A DNA stretch of 53,606 nt from Candidatus Hydrogenedentota bacterium (GCA_016209895.1 JACQVH010000244.1:1-53606); one strand, 5' to 3'. Positions 1 through 9,079 are shown, numbered from the stretch's first letter. Numbers and translations: made by a program. Notes: generated by a model from the sequence alone, not told the origin.

Positions 1-1458
1 CACGACATCACCGCGCTGGTCGCCTCGGTGCGGCACAAGGCGCGGTCCATCGCCGAGGTGGTGCGCGTGCACATGTCGCGGCGTTCCTACGTGCTTTTCC
101 TGGTCTTCATTTGGTTGGCGTTGATTTATATCATCGTCGCGTTCACCGATATCGTGGCGGGCTCGTTTGTGGGCGCGCAAGAACTCGAGAACGGGATGCG
201 AGTAACGGGCGGCGGCGTGGCGACTTCATCGCTGCTTTATCTGATGCTGCCGCTCGTGATGGGTTGTCTGCTCCGTTATACGAAGCTTTCGTTGAATTGG
301 GCGACCATCATCTTTCTACCGCTGGTGGCGGCGGCCATCTGGGTCGGACAGAAAGTCCCGCTCGACGTGGCCTCGCTGCTGGGCGTCACCGAAGCAAACG
401 CGCGGAAACTGTGGGACGTATTGTTGTTGGCGTATTGTTTCGCCGCCTCGATTGTGCCGATGTGGCTCTTGCTTCAGCCGCGCGGGCATCTCGGCGGGTA
501 CTTCCTGTACGTGGCGCTGTTCGGTGGGATGTTGGGACTCATCTTCGGCGGAAAAGCCACGGAATATCCCGCCTACGTCGGATGGGTGGCAACGAACGGC
601 GACCCGCTGGCGCCGATCCTGTTTATCACCATCGCCTGCGGCGCTTGTTCCGGGTTTCACGCCATCATCGCGTCCGGCACGACCTCGAAACAATTGCGGC
701 TGGAGACGGATGCCAAGGCCATCGGGTATGGCGCGATGCTGCTCGAGGGCATGGTCGCGGTGGTGTCGTTGTGTTGCGTGATGATGCTGAGCAAAGAATC
801 GGCGGTGGCGTTGCAGGGCAAGCCGAATCTGATCTACGCGCAGGGTATCGGCGCGTTCTTCAGTGTGCTGGGCATTCCGACGGCGTTCGCGATTTCGTTT
901 GGGTTGCTGGCATTCACGACGTTCGTGTACGACACGCTGGATGTCAGCACGCGCCTCGGGCGCTATATAATTCAAGAGCTGACCGGACTCAAGGGAAGGG
1001 CTGGACGCTGGGTCGCGACGGCCTTGACGGCAGGCACGCCGCTGCTTTTTGTAATGCAGAGCGCGACCGACGCGAAAGGCAACGCGATTCCGGCTTGGCG
1101 GGTGTTCTGGGGGCTTTTCGGGGCTAGCAACCAATTGCTCGCGGCGCTGACGTTGGTGGGCGTTACGGTGTGGTTGTGGCGAACCTACCAGGCACGGTGG
1201 GTGTGGTTCGTGGCGGGGATTCCGACCGTCTTCATGTATTGCATGAGCGGTTGGGCGCTGCTGCGTTACGTGCGCTATGGATTCTTCTCGGCGGAGTGGC
1301 AATATAAGGGACTGCCGGGCGAAGCCGTGCCGTGGGCGGCGTTGGTGCTGGTCGCGTTGGCGGCGCTGCTGTTTCTCGAGGCGGTTCGGGTTTTCCTCGG
1401 AGGTACGCGCCCGCCGGTTCAGCGGCAGCCCGAACCGGTGCCGGCGCTCGAGGCTTGA
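1..1458 (+). CDS. cstA: Carbon starvation protein CstA family transporter, C-terminal part (5' truncated by window edge)
   Basis: The frame is already open at base 1 (HDITALVASVRHKARSIAEV), so the true start lies upstream. About 485 residues are visible with many hydrophobic segments. The signature ITIACGACSGFHAIIASGT followed by TSKQL is the hallmark of the CstA family, inner-membrane carriers for peptides or pyruvate induced when carbon is short. The visible part matches the second half of CstA (full proteins are about 600-700 residues), including the DTLDVSTRLGRYIIQEL block and the late WGLFGASNQLLAALTL block. The tail (PPVQRQPEPVPALEA) is a short, Pro-rich cytoplasmic end. Family assignment is firm; substrate is not visible from sequence. 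Confidence 0.93.
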   Translation, partial: HDITALVASVRHKARSIAEVVRVHMSRRSYVLFLVFIWLALIYIIVAFTDIVAGSFVGAQELENGMRVTGGGVATSSLLYLMLPLVMGCLLRYTKLSLNWATIIFLPLVAAAIWVGQKVPLDVASLLGVTEANARKLWDVLLLAYCFAASIVPMWLLLQPRGHLGGYFLYVALFGGMLGLIFGGKATEYPAYVGWVATNGDPLAPILFITIACGACSGFHAIIASGTTSKQLRLETDAKAIGYGAMLLEGMVAVVSLCCVMMLSKESAVALQGKPNLIYAQGIGAFFSVLGIPTAFAISFGLLAFTTFVYDTLDVSTRLGRYIIQELTGLKGRAGRWVATALTAGTPLLFVMQSATDAKGNAIPAWRVFWGLFGASNQLLAALTLVGVTVWLWRTYQARWVWFVAGIPTVFMYCMSGWALLRYVRYGFFSAEWQYKGLPGEAVPWAALVLVALAALLFLEAVRVFLGGTRPPVQRQPEPVPALEA

Positions 1459-1490
1459 GTGGGGAGTTCCCAGGGTAGAAACACGATCCG

Positions 1491-1575
1491 CGATTACGAT
1501 GCTCGACTACGAATTACGATTAGGAGCACGAGCACGAATCTCGATTACGAATCTCGATTACGATTTTCGATCGCG
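1491..1575. repeat. Degenerate GATTACGA/ATCTCGATTACGA tandem tract
   Basis: Between cstA and the sulfatase gene the words CGATTACGAT, CGAATTACGATTAG and CGAATCTCGATTACGA recur with slight changes for about 85 bases. No gene is seen. It resembles an expanding simple intergenic repeat with an AT-richer composition than its neighbours; function unknown. Confidence 0.7.
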
Positions 1576-1610
1576 AGTGGCAGTACGAACGGTGCGGAGG
1601 AGGGGAGATT

Positions 1611-3146
1611 ATGAGAACAAAGGCTTCGCGCAGGGATTTCCTGAAATTGGCGGCGGCCGGGGCGGTATCGGCGCCCGTGGTCGCAGCGGTGCGCCCGCGG
1701 TCCGAAACGACTGCACGTATGGGGCGCGCCGCGCGACGGAACATCGTGTTTATCCTCACGGACGATCAGCGCTACGACCATCTGGGGTGCATGGGACACC
1801 CGTTTCTGCAGACACCCAATCTGGACGCGTTGGCTGCTGAAGGGGTCTTATTCGAGAACGCTTTTGTGACGACGGCGTTGTGTTCGCCGAGTCGCGCTTG
1901 CATTTTGACCGGTCAATACGCGCACCGGCACGGTGTGGTGGACAACGTCAGTCCGTTCCCGCCCGAAAACGTCACGTTTCCCGAACTGCTCCAGAACCAA
2001 GGCTACCGCACCGCGTTTATCGGCAAGTGGCACATGGGCGGGGCTTCGGACGCGCCGCAGCCGGGGTTTGACCGGTGGGTTTCATTCAAAGGACAAGGCG
2101 TCTACTACGACCCGCAATTTAACGTGGACGGGCAACATACTCCGCGAAAAGGCTACGTCACCGACCTGTTGACCGATTACGCGGTGAAGTATATCGAACA
2201 GGCGCGCCGGGGCGATCCTTTCTTCTTGTACTTGTCGCACAAGGCGGTTCATTCGAATTTCCAGCCGGCCGAGCGGCACAAGGGATGTTACGCCGACCAG
2301 ACGTATCCGCAGCCGGCCTCGATGGCCAACACGGAAGAGAATTACCGCGGCAAACCGAATTGGGTGCGGGCCCAACGGGACAGTTGGCACGGCGTGGATG
2401 GGATGTACAACAACGCCGTGAGCTATGACGACTGCTTCCGAACTTACGCGGAGACGCTGCGGGCCGTGGACGACAGCGTGGGTCGGGTGGTGAAAACGCT
2501 GAAGCGCAAAGGGCTGCTGGAATCCACATTGATTGTATTTACTTCCGACAATGGCTTCTTGTGCGGCGAGCACGGGCTAATAGACAAGCGGGCGATGTAC
2601 GAGCCGTCTATCCGGGTGCCGCTGATTGCGCTTTGCCCGGAGCTAATCAAGGGTGGCGAGCGGCGAAAGGAAATGATCCTGAATATTGATTTCGCACCGA
2701 CGTTCTTGGAGTTGGCCGGCGGCGATGTACCCGACACGATGCAGGGCCGTTCGTTTCACGATCTGTTGGGCAGTTCGGTCGAGAACTGGCGCGGCGAGTT
2801 CCTCTATGAATATTTCTGGGAACGCTCGTTTCCGCAGACTCCGACCATGCTCGGCGTCCGAACCGAGCGGCACAAGCTTGTGAAATATCACGGCATCTGG
2901 GACCGTGCGGAGTTGTACGACGTGCAGGCGGACCCGGCGGAGCAAAACAACCTTCTCGGTGATTTCCTGGTCAAGCGCGAGAGCAGCGGCCTCGACTCTT
3001 TGATCCGAAACTCGACGAACGAAGAAGTAAAGGCGCTGTATGCCGATTTGGATGGCCGGCTCAGCCGGCTGATGGAACAAACGGGTTGCGCCGAGAATCC
3101 GACGTGGCGGACGGAAGCGGGAGCGAATTTGATTTCGGGGAGTTAG
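1611..3146 (+). CDS. Tat-exported sulfatase (S1 family arylsulfatase type)
   Basis: The 511-residue protein starts with a twin-arginine signal (SRRDFLKLAAAGAVSAPVV, residues 6-24), so it is probably exported folded. The alkaline-phosphatase-fold sulfatase domain follows: metal ligands DD at residues 51-52 (ILTDDQRYDHLG), and the activation motif CSPSR with Cys91, which an FGly-generating enzyme would convert to formylglycine. TSDNGFLCGEHGLIDKR supplies the further metal-site Asp-Asn and substrate-side residues. A C-terminal sulfatase subdomain ends the protein. The start is supported by a strong ribosome-binding site, GGAGGAGGGG, eight bases or fewer upstream. It lies 105 bases before a secreted GH42-like gene, suggesting joint attack on a sulfated glycan. 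The exact substrate is not determinable here. No maturase gene is in the window. Confidence 0.95.
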   Translation: MRTKASRRDFLKLAAAGAVSAPVVAAVRPRSETTARMGRAARRNIVFILTDDQRYDHLGCMGHPFLQTPNLDALAAEGVLFENAFVTTALCSPSRACILTGQYAHRHGVVDNVSPFPPENVTFPELLQNQGYRTAFIGKWHMGGASDAPQPGFDRWVSFKGQGVYYDPQFNVDGQHTPRKGYVTDLLTDYAVKYIEQARRGDPFFLYLSHKAVHSNFQPAERHKGCYADQTYPQPASMANTEENYRGKPNWVRAQRDSWHGVDGMYNNAVSYDDCFRTYAETLRAVDDSVGRVVKTLKRKGLLESTLIVFTSDNGFLCGEHGLIDKRAMYEPSIRVPLIALCPELIKGGERRKEMILNIDFAPTFLELAGGDVPDTMQGRSFHDLLGSSVENWRGEFLYEYFWERSFPQTPTMLGVRTERHKLVKYHGIWDRAELYDVQADPAEQNNLLGDFLVKRESSGLDSLIRNSTNEEVKALYADLDGRLSRLMEQTGCAENPTWRTEAGANLISGS

Positions 3147-3162
3147 AGTTGGGAACAAACAC

Positions 3163-3220
3163 CCCAAACGCAGTTTGGGAGTGCCACACGACCAACGCAG
3201 CTCCCATCTATAATGGGAGC
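3163..3220. repeat. Two hairpins: CCCAAAC-GTTTGGG and GCTCCCAT-ATGGGAGC
   Basis: CCCAAAC (3163-3169) pairs with GTTTGGG (3173-3179) over a GCA loop. GCTCCCAT (3200-3207) pairs perfectly with ATGGGAGC (3213-3220) around CTATA. The second hairpin recurs in near-identical form at 25393-25411, so it is a dispersed repeat. No T-run follows, so a terminator role is unclear. Confidence 0.65.
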
Positions 3221-3251
3221 GCCGCTCGATGTTGTTAGGGAGTGTTGAACC

Positions 3252-6074
3252 ATGCCTCACGTAGCGTGTCTATTGGTAATTCTGTCGGTAGCAGGTGCTC
3301 CTGCAAGTATTCCAAACGGTGTCGATCGGCAGCAGCTCGAGCGTCTCCTGGACTCGACCGTTCAGGGGTGGCGATTTCGATTGGGCGAAGCGCCCGGGGC
3401 CGAGGCCGCCGACTTCGATGACTCGGACTGGGAGCAGGTGGAGGTGGGTTACCGATGGTACCCGCATGATTCGACTTGCTGGTTTCGAACAAGAATCACC
3501 ATTCCGGAATCAATCAACGAAGTGCCCGTCACCGGTTCGACCGTGCGTCTCAAACTCGGCGTGGACAACGAAGCCAAGGTATACGTCAACGGGGAATTCA
3601 GGCAGCAATTTACTTGGGCGGACGGCGATGTGGTGCTCGCGGAAAACGCGCGACGGGGGGAAACGGTTACCGTCGCGGTGTACGGCATCAATCGTCCGGG
3701 ATACGGCTCGCTGTATCGTGCCTTCCTTGTTTCGTCCGCCTGCGAAGAGATGGTGGAGGCCGTGCGTGGACTCTTGCAGGAGTTTGAATGTATCGAGGCG
3801 GACGCTCCCTTTCTTTCGGCCGACCGCGCAAGACAGTGGAACGTTCGGATTGACTCGGCGATAAGCCAACTCGACCTTCAGGCGTACCATTCGGCGCAGA
3901 AAACCCGCTTCCTCGCTTCCGAGGAGCGTGCCCGCCAGATGCTCTTGGGAGATGCAAAGAACTTTGAGCGGAGTCTGCGGCAGGTCGAGCAGCAGCTTCA
4001 GAAAATCGAGTTGCTACTGGCGGAGGGTCAACGATCGGGTTTGCAGCTTGCCTATCCTCGGGTGGGAGCGCGCGTTCTCGAGAGTTTTCTGCAATATGCG
4101 CGCGACGACATGAACGATGGAGTGAGTGGACACCGCGTGCGGGCCGCAAAGATCGCGGATTACCTGCAACAGCTCGGCGATGATACGCTCGAGATACTAC
4201 ATGCGACGCGGACGGACCATGCACTTGACCTACGGGTCCCGGAGTATCACGCAGGTACGGTTTCGGTTCGCGAGGGGACATTCTGGCAGGATGACCACCC
4301 GGTTTTCTTCACTGGCGTGGGTCACTTCAGTCAGGTTCGACGAGACATCCCAATTCTTGGCGACTACGGATTGAACATCATTCAAATCGAGACCGGACCC
4401 AATCGAGTCTTGCCCGACCCGGCTACCGTGGATGAACAGGTCATCCGCGATGATGTGCTTCGGTATCTCGACTTGGCCGCGGAACACCACGTCGCGGTCA
4501 ATCTTCTGATCTCTCCTCATTATTTTCCCCAGTGGGCGATTGACCGCAATCCGAAGTTAGCGGAATGCGGCCTGGGTTTTATCAAGTATTGTATCGAGGC
4601 GCCGGAATCGCGAGCGATTCACGAAAGGTTTCTGCGCACACTGATGCCGATCATTGCGAATCATCCGGCGCTGCACAGCATTTGTCTCAGCAATGAGCCG
4701 CAGTATCGCGGGCGGTGCGAATATTCGCTCAAGATGTATCGCGATTGGCTTGAGAGGAAATATGGGAAGATTGAAGCGGTAAATAAGCTGTATGGAACCG
4801 ACTACCGTTCGATCGATGCGGTAGCCATACCGGAGGACGTCGGCGATTACGCAGCATATTTCGATTGGTGCCGGTTTAATCAGGATCGGTTCCTCGAATT
4901 CCACCGTTTTCTCGCGGCGCTCATTCACGAGTATGACCCGGATATTCCTATCCACGCGAAGGTGATGTCTCAGGCATTCCGCGAGCCAGACCATTTCGAG
5001 GCGGGGATCGATCACGAGGACTTCAATCAGTTGGGCGCCATTTCCGGCAACGATTGCTGGCAATTCTACGCGGATGACGACCGGCCGGAGTATTCGCAGG
5101 GTTGGATTGAAACCGCCATGAACTACACCCTGCAACATTGCACCGCGGTGGACAATCCAATATTCAATTCGGAAGACCACGTCATCATGGACCGCAACTG
5201 GCGTTATGTCCCGGCGTCGCACATTCGCACGGCGTACTGGGTGCAGGCGCTCCACGGTCAGGGCGCGGCGACGACCTGGGTATGGGAGCGCGGTCAGGAA
5301 GGCGATCTCGGCGAGAATATCCTCACGCGTCCGAACTGCGTGTGGGCGCTCGGGACCATCGCGCTCGATCTGAACCGTCTGGCGCGCGAGGTCCACGCGT
5401 TGCAGCGGGCGCGGGCGGAAATGGCCATGCTGTATTCGGAGTCGTCATTGCTTCCAACCCAGAACCATGTCCGCGAAGCCATCAGCGCCTACCAAGGAGC
5501 TTATTTCAGCGACGCGCTCTGCGATTTCGTGACGGAACATCAAGCTGCTTCCGGCAAGTTGAACGCGTACAAGTTGGTGCTCGTTCCCCGCGCCGCGCAT
5601 GCGCCCGAGGCCGTGGTTGCGGCGTTTCAGGATTATATTGCGACCGGCGGCTCAGTTATGACGGTAGGCGATTGCTTTACCCACGATGAGTACGGCCGGC
5701 CGCGCGCGAAGAGTCTCCATCCCACGGGCCCAGGCCGACTGGCGGCGTACCCGGAGCCGCTCTCGCCTCGCGCCTATCGGGAAATTTTGGATGGGTCGCT
5801 GGACACGACCGGCTGCAGTCGCCCGTTCCGAATCAGCGGCGCGCACGGCGAGCCGTTGTGGGGCGTGAATCTCCGCTGGGCAGAATTGGATCGCGACGCG
5901 CTGATCAGCCTCGTAAACTTCGGCTGGAATGATCAAACGGTCCAACTGAAGGGCCGCAAACCTATCGGAACTGCGCTCGACCTGCTCACGAATAACCGAG
6001 TCAAATTCCCATTGACACTGGCCCCGCTCGAACCGGTGTTGCTCCGCGTCTCGGTCGTCGAATCTGGGCGCTGA
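3252..6074 (+). CDS. Secreted beta-galactosidase-like glycoside hydrolase (GH42-like TIM barrel with N-terminal GH2-type sugar-binding domain)
   Basis: This 940-residue protein begins with a Sec signal (MPHVACLLVILSVAGAPAS). Residues about 35-155 look like the jelly-roll sugar-binding domain of GH2-type enzymes (WRFRLGE, WFRTRITIP, VYVNGE). An alpha-helical linker precedes a TIM barrel starting near residue 345 (VFFTGVGHFSQ). ICLSNEPQ places a likely acid/base at Glu482, and FNSEDHV a likely nucleophile at Glu641; the spacing fits GH42. The C-terminal part contains the class-I glutaminase-like trimerisation fold typical of GH42 (KLVLVPRAAHAP onward) and a beta domain. RBS AGGGAG is nine bases upstream. 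Downstream of the sulfatase on the same strand, so possibly co-transcribed for glycan degradation. Substrate is inferred only. Confidence 0.87.
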   Translation: MPHVACLLVILSVAGAPASIPNGVDRQQLERLLDSTVQGWRFRLGEAPGAEAADFDDSDWEQVEVGYRWYPHDSTCWFRTRITIPESINEVPVTGSTVRLKLGVDNEAKVYVNGEFRQQFTWADGDVVLAENARRGETVTVAVYGINRPGYGSLYRAFLVSSACEEMVEAVRGLLQEFECIEADAPFLSADRARQWNVRIDSAISQLDLQAYHSAQKTRFLASEERARQMLLGDAKNFERSLRQVEQQLQKIELLLAEGQRSGLQLAYPRVGARVLESFLQYARDDMNDGVSGHRVRAAKIADYLQQLGDDTLEILHATRTDHALDLRVPEYHAGTVSVREGTFWQDDHPVFFTGVGHFSQVRRDIPILGDYGLNIIQIETGPNRVLPDPATVDEQVIRDDVLRYLDLAAEHHVAVNLLISPHYFPQWAIDRNPKLAECGLGFIKYCIEAPESRAIHERFLRTLMPIIANHPALHSICLSNEPQYRGRCEYSLKMYRDWLERKYGKIEAVNKLYGTDYRSIDAVAIPEDVGDYAAYFDWCRFNQDRFLEFHRFLAALIHEYDPDIPIHAKVMSQAFREPDHFEAGIDHEDFNQLGAISGNDCWQFYADDDRPEYSQGWIETAMNYTLQHCTAVDNPIFNSEDHVIMDRNWRYVPASHIRTAYWVQALHGQGAATTWVWERGQEGDLGENILTRPNCVWALGTIALDLNRLAREVHALQRARAEMAMLYSESSLLPTQNHVREAISAYQGAYFSDALCDFVTEHQAASGKLNAYKLVLVPRAAHAPEAVVAAFQDYIATGGSVMTVGDCFTHDEYGRPRAKSLHPTGPGRLAAYPEPLSPRAYREILDGSLDTTGCSRPFRISGAHGEPLWGVNLRWAELDRDALISLVNFGWNDQTVQLKGRKPIGTALDLLTNNRVKFPLTLAPLEPVLLRVSVVESGR

Positions 6075-6091
6075 GGCAATACTACCAATAG

Positions 6092-6496
6092 TCAGCAAAG
6101 CGGAAAGAGCGGCTCGTCGGGCGAATCCGGATTCGGCAGAAGCTTCTTCTCCTGAGGAGAGATGTGCCAATCCATTTCTTCGAGCGGGACCGCGCCCAGC
6201 AACGGACGTGTGCCATGCGGCAGTTCGATGGCGCGCACTTGGCAGGTGCGACCCTGGACCTCCAATTCGGCCATTCCCAAAACGCGATAGACATGTTGGC
6301 CACTGTCCGCGGTGAACACTCGCACATTTCCCATCGGGATAAGACGTAGCTTCTGAATTAGATCGTTGGGCAAGGCCAACTCCACCGCGCCCGAATCTAC
6401 GATCGCGTCACAAGACACTTCTTCCCCGCGTTCCGCTTCGGGCAGGAACCGGTTTTGCCAATTCCGCACTTTGATCGGGACCGAAAACACGCCCAC
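6092..6496 (-). CDS. Retropepsin-like aspartic protease (clan AA)
   Basis: The 134-residue protein has the single-domain retropepsin layout: CDAIVDSGAVELALP carries the catalytic DSGA at residues 34-37, and LLGAVPLEEMDWHISPQ matches the conserved C-terminal half of small bacterial clan AA proteases (LLGxxxLE...). Such proteins should act as homodimers, each giving one Asp. It starts with GTG at 6496 behind AGAAAGGATAAG. There is no signal peptide or membrane segment, so it is cytoplasmic. It is convergent with the GH42-like gene (18-base gap) and its substrate is unknown. Similar small proteins are often found next to PIN or toxin-type genes, but none is adjacent here. Confidence 0.8.
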   Translation of the reverse strand: MGVFSVPIKVRNWQNRFLPEAERGEEVSCDAIVDSGAVELALPNDLIQKLRLIPMGNVRVFTADSGQHVYRVLGMAELEVQGRTCQVRAIELPHGTRPLLGAVPLEEMDWHISPQEKKLLPNPDSPDEPLFPLC

Positions 6497-6595
6497 CTTA
6501 TCCTTTCTCCCCCTCTCTTCTCATATTATCGCTCAAGTTCACATTTCGTTCGAGTTTTGAATGACTGCAGGATACCGGACAACACGCCATCTTTT

Positions 6596-8047
6596 CTACG
6601 GAGTGTTGCTCGCACGCGACGGTTTCGGTTGTGGTTGGAGCGGATAGCCTTCGCTGCGGGCGACGATGACGGAGGCGATGGAGTCGCCCACGACGTTGAC
6701 GACGGTGCGCGACATGTCCAGGAAACGGTCCACGCCAATAATGATACCGATCCCTTCTACCGGAATACCCGCCGACGCCAGCACGATGCTCATGAGAGCA
6801 ATGCTTGCGCCGGGGATGCCGGCGGTCCCAATCGAAACGATAATCGCCGTGAAAAAGACCATGAACTGTTCCTGCAGTCCGAGGTGCACTCCGTACACTT
6901 GTGCTATGAAGAGCGCCGCCACGGCTTGGTAGAGAGCGGTACCGTCCATATTAACGGTGGTGCCCAAGGGTATGACGAAATTAGTGACGCTGGGGCTCAC
7001 GCCCAGGCGGCGCTGGGTGCAATCGAGCGTGACGGGGAGCGTAGCCGAACTTGAGGACGTCGCGAAAGCCAGTTCCAGCGCCGGCGCGACCCCTTTGAGG
7101 AATTGCCAGGGCGAGAAGCGTCCGAGGAGGGGTAACAGGACGAAGACGAGTACGAGGAAGTGGACGATGAGTCCGAGGATAACCGTGAGGCAATACTTAC
7201 CAAGCATGTAGATGGATAACGCGCCCAACGTAGCGACCACCTTGGTCATGAGCGCGAAGACGCCTATCGGCGCCAGAAGCATGACCCAGAGGACTAGGGT
7301 AACCATGGCCTTATCAATGGCCTGCAACACCTTCACGGCCGGCGCGCCTTCTTCGCCGGAAGCGGCGAGTGCCGCGCCAAGGAGTAAGGCGAAGAGTATG
7401 ATGGCCAGAATCGGCGCGTCCGCCATGATCGGGTTCTGAATAAAACTTGGGAGGATATCTTCTTGAAACTTTGTGCCCGGCGAAGTGGTTTGGTCCTTTG
7501 AATCGGGGGCAAGTTCTTGCGCGGACGCACGCAGTTCTTCCCGACCGACTCCGGGTTGAATGAGGTTTACGAATCCGAGGCCGATGAGGGTGGCAATGCT
7601 GGTAGCAAGTAGAAAATAGGCAATGGTCTTGCCGCCCATCGGGCCCAGCCGTCGTACGTCTCCGATGTTAGCGACGCCGCAGGTCAACGAGGCAAAAACC
7701 AACGGAACCACCACCATCTTGAGGAGCAAAAAGAAGATAGAGCCGAAAATACCGAGGTAGCCGGTTACGAACGCTTCCGGCCAATCTACCCGAAATACCC
7801 AAGTAATCATCCAGCAAGCCAGTCCGACCGCAACGCCGACTACCATGGCAATCAGTATCTGTACCGGAAGCGAGACGTATCGGGGCAGAATCAGGAAGAA
7901 TAAGCACAGCGAAATAAAGAAAAAGCCGATCGCCAGCCCAGAATATGCGATTCGAGGCCATCCTTCCGCGGGCCATGCGGCGGCCGCGCCTAACACAAAT
8001 GACAGCACCAGGATGACGTAAAGAGCGGGACGCTTGGAATTCGTCAT
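6596..8047 (-). CDS. Dicarboxylate/amino acid:cation symporter (DAACS family, GltP/DctA-like)
   Basis: An integral membrane protein of 483 residues from the chosen ATG at 8047 (MTNSKRPALYVILV). DAACS signatures are clear: the serine-rich re-entrant loop ATSSSSATLPVTLDC, the NMDGTALYQAVAALFIAQ transmembrane motif and GTAGIPGASIALMSIVL. These form the Na+ or H+ coupled transport site for glutamate, aspartate or C4-dicarboxylates. A frame extension to 8122 exists but adds an Arg-rich, non-conserved stretch, and neither start has a strong Shine-Dalgarno site. The protein is somewhat longer than GltP because of two extra N-terminal hydrophobic segments. Located in the cytoplasmic membrane; the exact substrate is not decided by sequence. 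Confidence 0.92.
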   Translation of the reverse strand: MTNSKRPALYVILVLSFVLGAAAAWPAEGWPRIAYSGLAIGFFFISLCLFFLILPRYVSLPVQILIAMVVGVAVGLACWMITWVFRVDWPEAFVTGYLGIFGSIFFLLLKMVVVPLVFASLTCGVANIGDVRRLGPMGGKTIAYFLLATSIATLIGLGFVNLIQPGVGREELRASAQELAPDSKDQTTSPGTKFQEDILPSFIQNPIMADAPILAIILFALLLGAALAASGEEGAPAVKVLQAIDKAMVTLVLWVMLLAPIGVFALMTKVVATLGALSIYMLGKYCLTVILGLIVHFLVLVFVLLPLLGRFSPWQFLKGVAPALELAFATSSSSATLPVTLDCTQRRLGVSPSVTNFVIPLGTTVNMDGTALYQAVAALFIAQVYGVHLGLQEQFMVFFTAIIVSIGTAGIPGASIALMSIVLASAGIPVEGIGIIIGVDRFLDMSRTVVNVVGDSIASVIVARSEGYPLQPQPKPSRASNTP

Positions 8048-8143
8048 GGAATTTGAAAGAGCGATACGTTTGGACCGGGCTCGCCGGGAAGCTGACCGTC
8101 CAGTGGACCTGAACCCGCCCAAATATCGGCAGTCGCCATCGGG

Positions 8144-8326
8144 TTACTTATTCAGCGACCGGACAACAATGATGGCGATGACCACCGGGGCGAGAGCCGC
8201 GAGCCACCACTTATGCTGGGCGATCCAGTAAAGGATATCGGCGAGATTCACAAAGCGCCAAACCTTCTTTAGCTTTCGAGACCGTGGACCTACTGGTTGT
8301 ATCGGTTCAGCATATTTTGCCGCCAT
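8144..8326 (-). CDS. Small membrane protein, DUF5989-like
   Basis: Sixty residues. The C-terminal two thirds, KVWRFVNLADILYWIAQHK then WWLAALAPVVIAIIVVRS, contain one hydrophobic helix preceded by a Lys-Trp-Trp boundary, the pattern of the small DUF5989 family. The only ATG in this frame near the domain (8326) lies inside the end of the upstream zinc-protein gene, giving a 37-base overlap (8290-8326) and suggesting translational coupling. Family function is unknown; related short proteins sit beside unrelated genes in many diderms. The start could be further downstream at a GTG (FVNLAD), in which case the overlap disappears. Confidence 0.6.
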   Translation of the reverse strand: MAAKYAEPIQPVGPRSRKLKKVWRFVNLADILYWIAQHKWWLAALAPVVIAIIVVRSLNK

Positions 8327-8979
8327 TCGGTGCGCTCTTCGACGTTCATGTGCAAGCGCTTCTCCTGCTGTTGCCGTACTTCCTCCTCGGCCTGCAACGC
8401 GGGGTCCGTCCATCGCGCCACGAACGCGAGGAGTATGGTCACGACTGCCAGACCCAAACCAATCCAGGAGCGTGGCCGATCCTCCTGATAGTCCTTGTGA
8501 TATAGACCGATGGCCGCCCAGAAGATGGCGAAGATCGGAATCGGCAATAGTATGTACGGCGTTGGCAGATAGCTGGACCCGACAAGTGTGATCCTACGGA
8601 GACTCGGTAATACCAAAATGATGAGTATTGCGGCGATTCCCGCGGCCGCAGAATACAGGCTCAGTTTCCAAGGCGGCGGCGGTTTCCGTACGCTTGCCAC
8701 CAACGCTTCGTCACCGACTTCGCCCTCCGGGACTTCCTCGGCGGCATGGTCTTTTTCGCTATCGGCCGCGACCGCAACCCGACGTTCGGCACGGCGCTGC
8801 TTTCGTTCCTCGTAGCATTCCACGCAGAGCACGCGTCCGCCGCGGGTTTCATGTTTATGGTCGGGACAAAGGAGTTTCTGACAGTTCTCACATTTGGCGC
8901 TGCATTCTTCGCACAAGAGGACTTGACATTCGATACAATACCCGACGGAACTACGGACATTGCAAAGCGCGCATTCCAT
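8290..8979 (-). CDS. B-box/zinc-ribbon type membrane protein of unknown function
   Basis: A 229-residue protein. The N-terminal 55 residues are packed with Cys and His pairs (CALC, YCIEC, CEEC, CENC, CPDH, CVEC), as in B-box and RING-like zinc domains. A charged Lys/Arg/Glu linker follows, then three hydrophobic segments (AGIAAILIILVLPSL, ILLPIPIFAIFWAAI, WIGLGLAVVTILLAFVA) and a charged coiled C-terminus (EEEVRQQQEKRLHMNVEER). The start at 8979 is supported by GGGAGGAGGG about eight bases upstream; an in-frame start 11 codons earlier lacks this. It shares its 3' end with the DUF5989-like gene. Such B-box membrane proteins are common in PVC-type and related genomes, but their role is not known. 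Confidence 0.75.
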   Translation of the reverse strand: MECALCNVRSSVGYCIECQVLLCEECSAKCENCQKLLCPDHKHETRGGRVLCVECYEERKQRRAERRVAVAADSEKDHAAEEVPEGEVGDEALVASVRKPPPPWKLSLYSAAAGIAAILIILVLPSLRRITLVGSSYLPTPYILLPIPIFAIFWAAIGLYHKDYQEDRPRSWIGLGLAVVTILLAFVARWTDPALQAEEEVRQQQEKRLHMNVEERTEWRQNMLNRYNQ

Positions 8980-9079
8980 CTCACACCCTCCTCCCGGTAC
9001 TCGAGTGGTCACCCAACTCTAGCATAGGGTGCAAGTCTTTGCAACGCAGAGCCTCGGATACGCGACGGCGGTACGGGAT

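Noticed and set aside
316-1302. A 328-residue minus-strand frame over cstA
   Set aside because: Antisense shadow of a conserved transporter; Arg/His/Gln-rich and low in hydrophobic residues, with no domain pattern.
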